DNA of 64,000 nucleotides from Algoriella xinjiangensis (GTDB lineage: Bacteria > Bacteroidota > Bacteroidia > Flavobacteriales > Weeksellaceae), in assembly GCF_900115015.1 (NCBI RefSeq), contig NZ_FOUZ01000011.1, positions 1-64,000 on the forward strand. The letters run 5' to 3'. How positions within the stretch are numbered: the first letter of the stretch is position 1; each line of letters starts with the position of its first letter. The position numbers were made by a program, and so were the translations under genes. The notes under the pieces were generated by a model, which searched no databases, had not been told where the DNA came from, and worked only from the letters and a program-made list of their open reading frames with translations. This document shows positions 11,062-18,514 of this stretch, one piece after another.

Positions 11062-12021
11062 TTATTTTTTGATGAATTTTTGGATACGTGTAACTCCTTT
11101 GTCATCTTTAACTCTTAAGAAATAAACTCCTGCAGATAATTTTGATGTATCAACTTTACCTTCTTTAGAGAATTTTACAGGAATAACTCTTCCTGTAACA
11201 TCAGCTACTTCTACATTTGCAACTTTAGTATCTTTTAATTGTACATTAACTTCTGTTGTTGCTGGATTTGGATATACAGCTAATTTATTAGAACCTAATT
11301 CTACTGTACCTAAAGATGCTGTTGATCCTGTTACATGAAAAACATAAGCACTACCATAACTAGTTAAATTTGTTGGAGCTGTACTAGTACCACCAGAAAC
11401 ACATTGGCTACCTGGCCAACCAAGATAAGATGGTTTAGTTTCTCCTTTTTTATTATTACCAACCATTACCCCTCCTGTTAAATATGTACCATCACTTTCT
11501 AGTTCAGAAGAAATAGCCACAGCTAATTTATTTCCTACTTTAATTGCCTCTTGTGGATCTTCTAATTGTATTTCTGCTAATTCAAAAGCTGTTGGAAAAG
11601 CATGAGAAGCATAACCACTACCCATACCAGCCGTAATATTAGCAAAAGTATAAGCGCCTGCAAATTGAGAAAAAGCAACTTCTATTGTATTATTTGTACT
11701 CATAGCACGACCACCTACAGTAACAGATTTAACTGTAAATTCAGAATCAATTCCAAACTCTGCTTTTAAATCAAAAAATCTAGACCAAGTATTTTGCACT
11801 GTTTGTCCTGCTCCACTACAAGAGATAAGGCTATTTTCAAATGTTGTTCCATCTTTATATTGGATTAATGAATAGTCTTGAGCTGTAGCATTATTATCAG
11901 ATGCAATAACAGTAGTTTCGTTTAAACCTTGAGCCTTTAAAACTTTTATTTCATTAAATTCTTGAGCAAACGTAGCAGACGTTAATGCTGCAATTGATAA
12001 AAGAGTAAAAATTTTCTTCAT
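11062..12021 (-). CDS. Secreted protein of unknown function with T9SS type A sorting domain
   Basis: 319 residues. A signal peptide (1-19, ending SATFAQ) is followed by a ~220-residue beta-rich region rich in Ser, Thr, Gly and Asn that I cannot assign to a family. The last ~75 residues (KLAVYPNPATTEVNVQ to FIKK) are a clear type IX sorting domain. The mature protein is therefore expected on the surface or outside the cell. Two cysteines (CSGAG and SQCVSG) could form a disulfide. It is monocistronic, with a terminator of its own. It could be an adhesin-like or carbohydrate-binding domain, but nothing in the sequence proves it. Confidence 0.85.
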   Translation of the reverse strand: MKKIFTLLSIAALTSATFAQEFNEIKVLKAQGLNETTVIASDNNATAQDYSLIQYKDGTTFENSLISCSGAGQTVQNTWSRFFDLKAEFGIDSEFTVKSVTVGGRAMSTNNTIEVAFSQFAGAYTFANITAGMGSGYASHAFPTAFELAEIQLEDPQEAIKVGNKLAVAISSELESDGTYLTGGVMVGNNKKGETKPSYLGWPGSQCVSGGTSTAPTNLTSYGSAYVFHVTGSTASLGTVELGSNKLAVYPNPATTEVNVQLKDTKVANVEVADVTGRVIPVKFSKEGKVDTSKLSAGVYFLRVKDDKGVTRIQKFIKK

Positions 12022-12104
12022 AATTTTAATTTTTAGAGTTAAATATTAATGTTTATTCAATAAAACTACTGAATATTTTTTTAATCACAATATTTTTAAC
12101 ATAA

Positions 12105-12141
12105 AAAACTAAAAAACCCATAATAGCAATTATTATGGGTT
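12105..12141 (-). terminator. Terminator of the bacilliredoxin gene
   Basis: AACCCATAATA / TATTATGGGTT with a 5-nt loop; on the minus strand two T-runs follow directly. Confidence 0.85.
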
Positions 12142-12170
12142 AAATAAATTATAAATAAAAAATTAATTTC

Positions 12171-12581
12171 TTAAACTAACTCGTTATAAGCAGCTTTCAA
12201 GTTTTCTGCGATTGCTTGTGCAGAATGTCCTTCGATGTGGTGACGCTCTAACATATGTACTAATTCGCCATCTTTAAAGATTGCTACTGCTGGAGAACTT
12301 GGAGGAAATGGTGCAAAAAACTCACGCGCTTTTTTTACAGCATCTACATCAAATCCTGCGAATACAGTTGTTAAATGTGCCGGTACTTTATCATTGTCCA
12401 AAGACATTACAACACCTGGTCTTGCTGCACCTGCAGCACAACCACAAACGCTATTTACCATTACCAGTGTAACACCATCTTGTTTTATTGCATTTTCTAC
12501 TTGTTCTGCTGTCGTTAAATCTTCAAAACCATTAGAAGTTAACTGTGCCTTCATTGGCATTACTATTTCTGCTGGATACAT
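12171..12581 (-). CDS. BrxA/BrxB-family bacilliredoxin (YphP/YqiW-like)
   Basis: Small thioredoxin-fold protein of 136 residues. It carries the hallmark CGC motif (C46-G-C48 in NSVCGCAAG) with an N-terminal MYPAEIVMPM segment shared with the family. In Firmicutes these proteins remove bacillithiol from mixed disulfides on proteins after oxidative stress; some Bacteroidota also make bacillithiol. The presence of bsh biosynthesis genes cannot be judged from this window. The gene is monocistronic and divergent from rnpA. A -7 element (TAACTTTG, 12626-12619 on the minus strand) lies about 38 bp before the start. Confidence 0.9.
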   Translation of the reverse strand: MYPAEIVMPMKAQLTSNGFEDLTTAEQVENAIKQDGVTLVMVNSVCGCAAGAARPGVVMSLDNDKVPAHLTTVFAGFDVDAVKKAREFFAPFPPSSPAVAIFKDGELVHMLERHHIEGHSAQAIAENLKAAYNELV

Positions 12582-12653
12582 ATTATTCTTTTTTTGTTTT
12601 TAAAAATTAAATTATTTTCAAAGTTACGTATAATCTAAAACTTTTAGAATACT

Positions 12654-12661
12654 TACTTTTG
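12654..12661 (+). promoter_or_regulatory. Possible rnpA promoter, -7 element
   Basis: TACTTTTG matches TAnnTTTG about 30 bp upstream of the rnpA start. No convincing -33 element. The divergent bacilliredoxin -7 element is at 12619-12626, so the two promoters sit nearly back to back. Confidence 0.4.
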
Positions 12662-12691
12662 TAGTTACAAATTTAGTTAGAATTTAGCAAT

Positions 12692-13072
12692 ATGAGATTG
12701 ACTTTTGGTAAGAATGAGAAACTTAAAAGCAGAAAAGCATTCGACGAATTGTTTTCTGGCGGAAAAACATTTGTTTCTCATCCAGTCAGATTCGTTTATA
12801 GAATTAAGCCAAAAGAGGATTATGATATTCGAGTAGGAGTGAGTGTTGGAAAGAAAAAATTTAAACACGCCGTTGATCGAAATTTATTGAAACGCCGATG
12901 TAAAGAGGCTTATCGATTAAACAAATTAATAGTAGAACCGTCGCCAAACTATTCTGTTGATTTAATAATGATTTATACATCATCTAAACATCAACCATTT
13001 GAAAAGATAGAAGAAGCTATAAAAATTTTACTTCCGAAATTGAACGAAGCAATACAAACAAAAAAAGATTAA
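12692..13072 (+). CDS. rnpA: Ribonuclease P protein component
   Basis: Protein cofactor of RNase P; helps the catalytic RNA bind and trim the 5' leader of pre-tRNAs. 126 residues with the RNR signature KHAVDRNLLKRRCKEAYR at 58-75 and the N-terminal FGKNEKLKSRKAFDELF typical of the family. The protein is highly basic. Unlike in most bacteria, rpmH is not directly upstream. The stop codon lies inside the stem of the terminator at 13061-13095, so translation end and transcript end nearly coincide. Confidence 0.94.
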   Translation: MRLTFGKNEKLKSRKAFDELFSGGKTFVSHPVRFVYRIKPKEDYDIRVGVSVGKKKFKHAVDRNLLKRRCKEAYRLNKLIVEPSPNYSVDLIMIYTSSKHQPFEKIEEAIKILLPKLNEAIQTKKD

Positions 13073-13095
13073 CCCCAATAAGGTTAATCTTTTTT
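13061..13095. terminator. Terminator overlapping the end of rnpA
   Basis: AAAAAAGATTAACC / GGTTAATCTTTTTT with an 8-nt loop; the rnpA stop codon is inside the left arm. It also faces the convergent gene at 13121 and can act on both strands. Confidence 0.85.
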
Positions 13096-13120
13096 TTAAT
13101 TTATTTACTACTTATTACTA

Positions 13121-13330
13121 TTAAGCAGTTTGTTTTTTTAAGTTTGCTTGTAAACGGAAAAAACTAAAATAAACGGATACTAAAATTAATCCACAAATAG
13201 AAGCTCCGATTCCTAAAACGCTACGAAAGTTGTCTTCAGCTAAAAAACCAGCTTTATAATCCATCTCATATAGGTTGTAACCTAATCCTACCAACAAAAC
13301 GATTGTCGCGATATAAATATATGTTTTCAT
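13121..13330 (-). CDS. Small two-helix membrane protein
   Basis: 69 residues with two predicted transmembrane helices (about 4-20 and 40-59) joined by a short acidic loop (MDYKAGFLAEDNF), and a basic tail (RLQANLKKQTA). I do not recognise a named family. It begins 14 bp after the MarC gene on the same strand and ends at the terminator shared with rnpA, so it is most likely co-transcribed with MarC. Confidence 0.75.
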   Translation of the reverse strand: MKTYIYIATIVLLVGLGYNLYEMDYKAGFLAEDNFRSVLGIGASICGLILVSVYFSFFRLQANLKKQTA

Positions 13331-13344
13331 TTGATAATGAATTT

Positions 13345-13959
13345 TTAAATTTTAATCTCATTCATAAACAATGCACCAATATTTGATGTAAATAATTTGA
13401 TTGCTATTGATAACAAAATTACTCCAAATACTTTTTTCAGCACTGATAAAACTGCTGGGCCTAACCATTTTTCTAGTTTACCTGCAAATTTCAGCACCAA
13501 ATATACGATTAACATATTTAATATAATGGCTATTACAATGTTAATGTCTGCATATTGCGAACGAAGCGAAAGTACAGTTGTTAAAGATCCTGCACCTGCA
13601 ACTAGCGGAAACGCAATAGGAACGATGGATGCAGAGTTTGATTCGACTCCTTTTTGAATTTCAATTCCTAAGATCATTTCCAAAGCGATGACAAAAATCA
13701 CAAATGCACCAGCTACGGCAAATGATTGTACATCGACACCTACAAGTTTCAAGATTTTTGTTCCGAAAAACAAAAAAGAAATCATTAAAATACCTGCTGC
13801 AATTGATGCTTTTTCGGATTGGATATGACCTACTTTACTTCTAATTCCAACAATGATAGGAATACTTCCTAAAATGTCGATTACGGCAAAAAGAACAGCG
13901 AAAGTTGTTCCGATTTGGTTGATAGAGAACTTTTCAAAAAAAGTAATAATACTATTCAT
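13345..13959 (-). CDS. MarC-family integral membrane protein
   Basis: 204 residues with six hydrophobic segments. The motifs FAVIDILGSIPI near the first helix, ALEMILGIEIQ and the conserved SIVPIAFPLVAGAGSLTTV are those of the MarC/UPF0056 family of inner-membrane proteins. The biochemical role of the family is unsettled: early links to multiple antibiotic resistance in E. coli were not confirmed, and export of small metabolites has been proposed. Forms a two-gene unit with the small membrane protein downstream. Confidence 0.88.
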   Translation of the reverse strand: MNSIITFFEKFSINQIGTTFAVLFAVIDILGSIPIIVGIRSKVGHIQSEKASIAAGILMISFLFFGTKILKLVGVDVQSFAVAGAFVIFVIALEMILGIEIQKGVESNSASIVPIAFPLVAGAGSLTTVLSLRSQYADINIVIAIILNMLIVYLVLKFAGKLEKWLGPAVLSVLKKVFGVILLSIAIKLFTSNIGALFMNEIKI

Positions 13960-14064
13960 GTCGTTTTTTAGTGATAATTAATTGGTTCCACAAAATTAAA
14001 TGTTTTTGTTGTAACTAATCACATCTTTTTTCACAAAACGTTTAATAATCAATAGATTTATGCC

Positions 14065-14817
14065 TTATTGTTCTAACCAATTTTTAAAATCAGTTACTTT
14101 TTCGCGGCTAACAATCATATCTACGTCTTTGTAAGTGTTTAAAATTATCTTTAATCTTGAATTAGAATAAATTGTAATTTCTTTTATCGAATCAATTTGT
14201 ATAATTTGACTTCTATTTATTCTGAAAAATTTATTCTGATCCAATTGTTCTTCCACTTTATCCAACGAAAAATCAATCAAATAATTTCTGTTTTCTTTTG
14301 TATGAATATAAGTGGCTTTGTTTTCGCTAAAAAAACATTCGATATTCTCAGTTTCAATAATTTTTATACTTGTCCCGATTTTTATCGAAAAACGTTCTTT
14401 AAATTTTTCTTGTTGATTGCTCGAAAATAATTTTTTAATTTCCGTTAAATCAAAGTTAGATTTGGCTTGATGTTGCTTCTCAAATTTTTCTAAAGCAAAC
14501 CTCAATTCCTCTTCATCAACGGGTTTTAATAAATAATCAACACTATTTAGTTTAAATGCTTTTAACACATATTCGTCATAAGCTGTTGTAAAAATAATGG
14601 CAGAAGAAACGTCAACTTGATTAAAAATCTCAAACGATAAACCATCAGAAAGTTGAATATCCAGAAAAATTAAATCAGGATTTGAATTTGTTTTCAGATA
14701 ATTTACACTTTCTTCTATAGAATGTAACATTTCCGAAATTTGATAACCTAATTTCTCTACACGACGTTTTAATAAACGTGCGGCTGGTTTTTCGTCTTCA
14801 ATAATTATAATTTTCAT
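14065..14817 (-). CDS. LytTR-family response regulator
   Basis: 250 residues: a receiver domain (1-120) with phosphoacceptor D53 (FLDIQLSDG), acidic pair E7/D8 and K98 (YLLKPV), then a LytTR DNA-binding domain (about 140-245, FFSENKATYIHTKENRNYLIDFSLDKVE and KFFRINRSQII). Such regulators bind direct repeats as dimers. It is the last gene of a four-gene minus-strand unit (17771-14065) and is the expected partner of the histidine kinase two genes upstream. Confidence 0.93.
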   Translation of the reverse strand: MKIIIIEDEKPAARLLKRRVEKLGYQISEMLHSIEESVNYLKTNSNPDLIFLDIQLSDGLSFEIFNQVDVSSAIIFTTAYDEYVLKAFKLNSVDYLLKPVDEEELRFALEKFEKQHQAKSNFDLTEIKKLFSSNQQEKFKERFSIKIGTSIKIIETENIECFFSENKATYIHTKENRNYLIDFSLDKVEEQLDQNKFFRINRSQIIQIDSIKEITIYSNSRLKIILNTYKDVDMIVSREKVTDFKNWLEQ

Positions 14818-14828
14818 TGGTAGTTAAA

Positions 14829-15557
14829 TTAATTTTTAATGCCTTCTTTTACAAAAAATTTATTCCAAGTGAATAATAATACCAGGAAAATTGAAAAGAT
14901 TATTAGAGTTGTAATATTTGTTTTTGAAAACAATGCATGCATTGCTGCGGGTACAATAATTGACTTAGTTTTTATTGTAGAGAATGTTAGAATAAAAGAA
15001 AACACAATACATAGTAAAGCAAATATCCAAAATCCTCCAAATTGATTAAAATTATCAAATATTAGTAAATGCCAAATCGCCCAGAATAATCCTGTTACAA
15101 TACTTTTAAATACCCAAAATAGTTTTCCTAATGCATCATTCAAATAACCTCTCCAAGCGTATTCTTCCATTATATCATAAATAAAAGTCACAGTTATAAA
15201 AATGCATCCCCATAAATGTTTGTTGACACCAAAATCATTATTTATTCCAATTATCGAATAGCCTACAATTAAAATTAAAGGAAAAATAATTGTCTTTATT
15301 TTAGCAATTCCCAAAAAAGAAATTTCTTTTTTTACTTCCGAAAATTTATAAAAAATTAGAGCAATTATAAAAACAATTATTCCATGATTTAGATTCCAAG
15401 GCAAAATAAAATCGACATATTTTCCTAGCGTTAATTGTAGTAAGTTTGGAAGTTTGCGAACGAAAAATGTTCCTAATAATATTAATGAATAAAATACTAA
15501 TATTCTCTTCCAGTTAATTTGTTCTAATTGAGTTTTTAAATCCTTACTAATCATCAT
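14829..15557 (-). CDS. CPBP-family intramembrane glutamic endopeptidase
   Basis: 242 residues with seven or eight transmembrane segments. The family's catalytic motifs are all present: EEYAWR with E131, E132 and R136, then FWAIWH with H163, and H207 in AAMHALF. Related to type II CAAX prenyl protease (Rce1) and to bacteriocin self-protection proteins. It lies between the histidine kinase (3 bp) and the response regulator (11 bp), tightly coupled to both. Whether it processes a signal, a peptide or the kinase itself is unknown. Confidence 0.88.
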   Translation of the reverse strand: MMISKDLKTQLEQINWKRILVFYSLILLGTFFVRKLPNLLQLTLGKYVDFILPWNLNHGIIVFIIALIFYKFSEVKKEISFLGIAKIKTIIFPLILIVGYSIIGINNDFGVNKHLWGCIFITVTFIYDIMEEYAWRGYLNDALGKLFWVFKSIVTGLFWAIWHLLIFDNFNQFGGFWIFALLCIVFSFILTFSTIKTKSIIVPAAMHALFSKTNITTLIIFSIFLVLLFTWNKFFVKEGIKN

Positions 15558-15560
15558 TAT

Positions 15561-17093
15561 TTATTGCCATTTCTTATTTTGTTCTTTTTCGTAAATTTCT
15601 TTTGCTTTATTTTCTTCCCAATCACTTCCAAAATTATAAACCTTTATTGTTTTTAAAGCAATACTCAATCCCCAACCAATCATAGGCCAATAAAACCACC
15701 AATTACCGTAGCTTGTGAAGTAATTTAGGACGAAGAAAAAGATACAAAAAATAACATAAGTACCTAAACTTGTGTAATATCTTTTCAATTCTTTTGCTCT
15801 TTCAATTGCGCGTTGATACGCTTGTTGCTCGTTTTGATTTTCTATAATTTGCATGGTTGTCGTTTTTTGGGTTAATATTGGAATTTTGACTTGAAAAAGA
15901 TTATTCTCTTTCGCAATCACAACTTCTCTGTTCGAGATAAGTTGATAACGATTAATAATATTGTTTAAACCAACGCCAGTCGAATCTTTTATCGAATCTT
16001 TTGGTTGTAAAGTATTTTCGACAATCAAATTATTGTCTTGTTTATAAATCTTAATTTTTAGTGGTTTTTGCTCCGAAACAATATTGTGTTTTATTGTATT
16101 TTCTAATAAAATCTGAAGCGATAACGGCACTATAAATTCGCCATCATTGATTAATGATTGATCCAACTCAAAATCAATACTATTTTCGAAGCGTAATTTT
16201 AGAAGATTAATATAGGTTTTCGCAAAAATTAATTCTTCTTGAATTGGTACAACTTCTTTGTCTTTTTGCTCTAAAACATAACGGTAAATTTTAGAAAGTG
16301 ATGTTGTAAAATCTATTGCATTTTCTGGATTTTCTTCTATCAAACCAGTTAAAACATTAAGACTATTAAATAAAAAGTGTGGATCTAATTGATTTTTTAA
16401 AGATTCGAACTTTGCCGTCGCAGTTTCGGCTTTTGTAGATTCTATAGTAATTTTTTTCTCTAAACGATATCTTCTTTTTTCAATAAAATAGAAGAATATT
16501 AAACAGCAAACTGTGATAAAACCAACCAAAATATAATTGGTTTCGTTGTCATAAAATATTGGTTTTACAAATAATAAATTCACGAAATTTACAAATACAT
16601 AATACAAAAGCAAGGTGTAAAAAATAGCTCGTAAAAAGTATTTAAAAATTGTTTTATCTGGTTCCTCAGTTGCTTTAAGATCATTTTTATAACGTTGAAA
16701 AATTCCAGTATTAATAAATGAAGCGCAAAAACTGAATAATGAATAACCAAAAAAGTAAACTATTGCATCTGACTGAAAAAATTGCTCTATTTTAAGATTT
16801 GGTGACGTAAAAAATATAACTGAGTAGATGATAATATTTACACCAATCAAAACCAATAAATTTCTGATAATCGATTTTTTTTGGGCAGTTATAATTCCTT
16901 CAACCAATTTAAATAGTACAAACGCTAAAATGGCATAATCAAAAACTTGTTTTGTGATAAACGTGAAATCCTTTAATGGTGATTGCACAAGCGTAATAAA
17001 ATTAGATAAATTCATAAAAAAAGCTATTTGTACAGTTATAATTATCGTTACGAGTATGATTATTTTTCTCAGTTTTGTGTTCATATCACGCAA
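15561..17093 (-). CDS. Sensor histidine kinase (LytS/YehU type) fused to a C-terminal 2TM domain
   Basis: 510 residues. Six membrane helices (1-205) are followed by a short coiled stretch, then the His_kinase domain with H239 (LDPHFLFNSLNVL), the N-box LLENTIKHN (329-337) and the glycine box TGVGLNNI (372-379). Residues 417-510 form a second unit: a 2TM domain with two helices (about 442-460 and 465-485) and a charged tail. In other flavobacteria 2TM proteins are, as I recall, separate genes beside such kinases. In the +1 frame a TAA (15874-15872) sits 17 nt before the in-frame ATG of residue 414, suggesting an older gene boundary bridged by a frame change. Partner of the LytTR regulator downstream. 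Confidence 0.88.
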   Translation of the reverse strand: MRDMNTKLRKIIILVTIIITVQIAFFMNLSNFITLVQSPLKDFTFITKQVFDYAILAFVLFKLVEGIITAQKKSIIRNLLVLIGVNIIIYSVIFFTSPNLKIEQFFQSDAIVYFFGYSLFSFCASFINTGIFQRYKNDLKATEEPDKTIFKYFLRAIFYTLLLYYVFVNFVNLLFVKPIFYDNETNYILVGFITVCCLIFFYFIEKRRYRLEKKITIESTKAETATAKFESLKNQLDPHFLFNSLNVLTGLIEENPENAIDFTTSLSKIYRYVLEQKDKEVVPIQEELIFAKTYINLLKLRFENSIDFELDQSLINDGEFIVPLSLQILLENTIKHNIVSEQKPLKIKIYKQDNNLIVENTLQPKDSIKDSTGVGLNNIINRYQLISNREVVIAKENNLFQVKIPILTQKTTTMQIIENQNEQQAYQRAIERAKELKRYYTSLGTYVIFCIFFFVLNYFTSYGNWWFYWPMIGWGLSIALKTIKVYNFGSDWEENKAKEIYEKEQNKKWQ

Positions 17094-17150
17094 TTAAATT
17101 TATCAACCAACAAATGATATTATTTACGAGTATTAATACAAAAGCAATCA

Positions 17151-17771
17151 TTACAAAATTGTTTTACATTGATTATTCAGTAAACTTTCTGCACGATCTT
17201 TTCCCCACTTTGGTTCGTTTTTCTTTGGTTGATCTGCATCAAATAAAGCTAAAGATTTTTTTACATTTTTACAATCTTGTGTAATATCTGCGCCAGAATA
17301 ATTTGCTAAATTAATATTGAATTCTGCCAAACCTAAAACCGAACGCGGATTTGAAGGATTTAACATCAACGATTTTGCATAAAGTTGCTGAATAATCGGC
17401 GTGTTTTCTGCACCTTTTTGCATAGGATTCTGAACAATTTCTGCTGTTAAATACAACGCTTTCAAATTTAAAATCTCTGAATTCATTAAATTATCAGCTT
17501 GTAAAGCCTCGATAATAGTTTTTGCTTCGTCTAAGTTTTTATAATTTTCTTCTGCATTTTTATTCTCAAAAGTTGATAAAACTTCCGAAAAAGCCAAATA
17601 ATATTTTGGTAACCATTCATTCGGAAAATTTTTAGATAATTGCTCAAAATTGGCTGATGAATTCGTTTGTTTCCATTCTGTTAATGACTTTGACATTTCT
17701 GTATCAAAGTTTTTTTGTGCGAATGTAGAAACTGAGATTAAAGTTGCGATTGTTAATAAGAATGTTTTCAT
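17151..17771 (-). CDS. Secreted TPR-like protein of unknown function
   Basis: 206 residues with a signal peptide (1-18, cut near STFAQ). The rest is alpha-helical with tetratricopeptide-like spacing (PKYYLAFSEVLSTF, QLYAKSLMLNPSNPRSVLGLAEF). Two cysteines near the C-terminal half (DCKNVKK and NNQCKTIL) may pair in the periplasm. It is the first gene of the signalling unit, 57 bp before the histidine kinase. A periplasmic sensor or accessory role for the kinase is a guess from position. Confidence 0.75.
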   Translation of the reverse strand: MKTFLLTIATLISVSTFAQKNFDTEMSKSLTEWKQTNSSANFEQLSKNFPNEWLPKYYLAFSEVLSTFENKNAEENYKNLDEAKTIIEALQADNLMNSEILNLKALYLTAEIVQNPMQKGAENTPIIQQLYAKSLMLNPSNPRSVLGLAEFNINLANYSGADITQDCKNVKKSLALFDADQPKKNEPKWGKDRAESLLNNQCKTIL

Positions 17772-17919
17772 AATTGTGTTGTTTTAATTTGTTGAAACAA
17801 AGTTCTACAACTTGCAACCTAAAAAGAATTATATGTTACTGAATTGTCAAATTTGATGGATGAACTGTAATTTGGTTAAATTTTTGTTTTAGAACTAACA
17901 CAAACAAAATCAATAAAAT

Positions 17920-18450
17920 ATGAAAAAATCAATTCTTACAACTCTATTTGTTATTTGCGTTTCTACACTTTCAAATGCGCAAGTAACTGGGCGATACAAC
18001 CAGATTGCACTAAGTGCACCAGACGAATATCGCGATAGTCAAAACGATGTTTTGATTGTGAAAGACAAACAATCTTCGAAGAAAATTTGGATTGAAAATT
18101 TAATTCCTAACAAAAAAATATATGCCATTTCTTTCTTTGCAAATGAAGGAAAATCTATTTATACGATTCCGAAACAATTGGTTGGGAATTATCAAATAAA
18201 TGTAGGTTGTGTGTTGTATGATGAAGGAAATGTTACGATTTCGGCAAATAATCCTGTAGATTGTAAAGGAATTAGCCAATCTGATAACGAAAATATTTCG
18301 GTCGGAAAAGATGGTGTAAAAGTAGGAAAAACAAAAGTTGGTACAAATGGTAAAATCAGTACCGAAGGTGTAGAAATAAACGGATCTGATATAAAAGTAG
18401 ATTCTAAAAAACTACTTTCTGGAATACAATATCTTGGTAGAAAAGACTAA
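17920..18450 (+). CDS. Secreted protein of unknown function with repetitive C-terminus
   Basis: 176 residues; signal peptide (1-20, ending STLSNAQ). The central part is unassigned. The C-terminal ~55 residues are a repetitive Gly/Lys/Val pattern (GKDGVKVGKTKVG, NGKISTEGVEINGSDIKV) that suggests short beta strands or a beta-solenoid turn. It is divergent from the signalling operon and ends in a terminator shared with batD. Family not recognised. Confidence 0.75.
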   Translation: MKKSILTTLFVICVSTLSNAQVTGRYNQIALSAPDEYRDSQNDVLIVKDKQSSKKIWIENLIPNKKIYAISFFANEGKSIYTIPKQLVGNYQINVGCVLYDEGNVTISANNPVDCKGISQSDNENISVGKDGVKVGKTKVGTNGKISTEGVEINGSDIKVDSKKLLSGIQYLGRKD

Positions 18451-18455
18451 AAAAT

Positions 18456-18489
18456 AAAAGGGATAACCAAAAATTTGATTATCCCTTTT
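18456..18489. terminator. Bidirectional terminator between 17920 gene and batD
   Basis: AAAAGGGATAA / TTATCCCTTTT with a 12-nt loop between two convergent genes. Confidence 0.8.
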
Positions 18490-18514
18490 ATCATTATTAA
18501 ACTCTAAATTAAAC

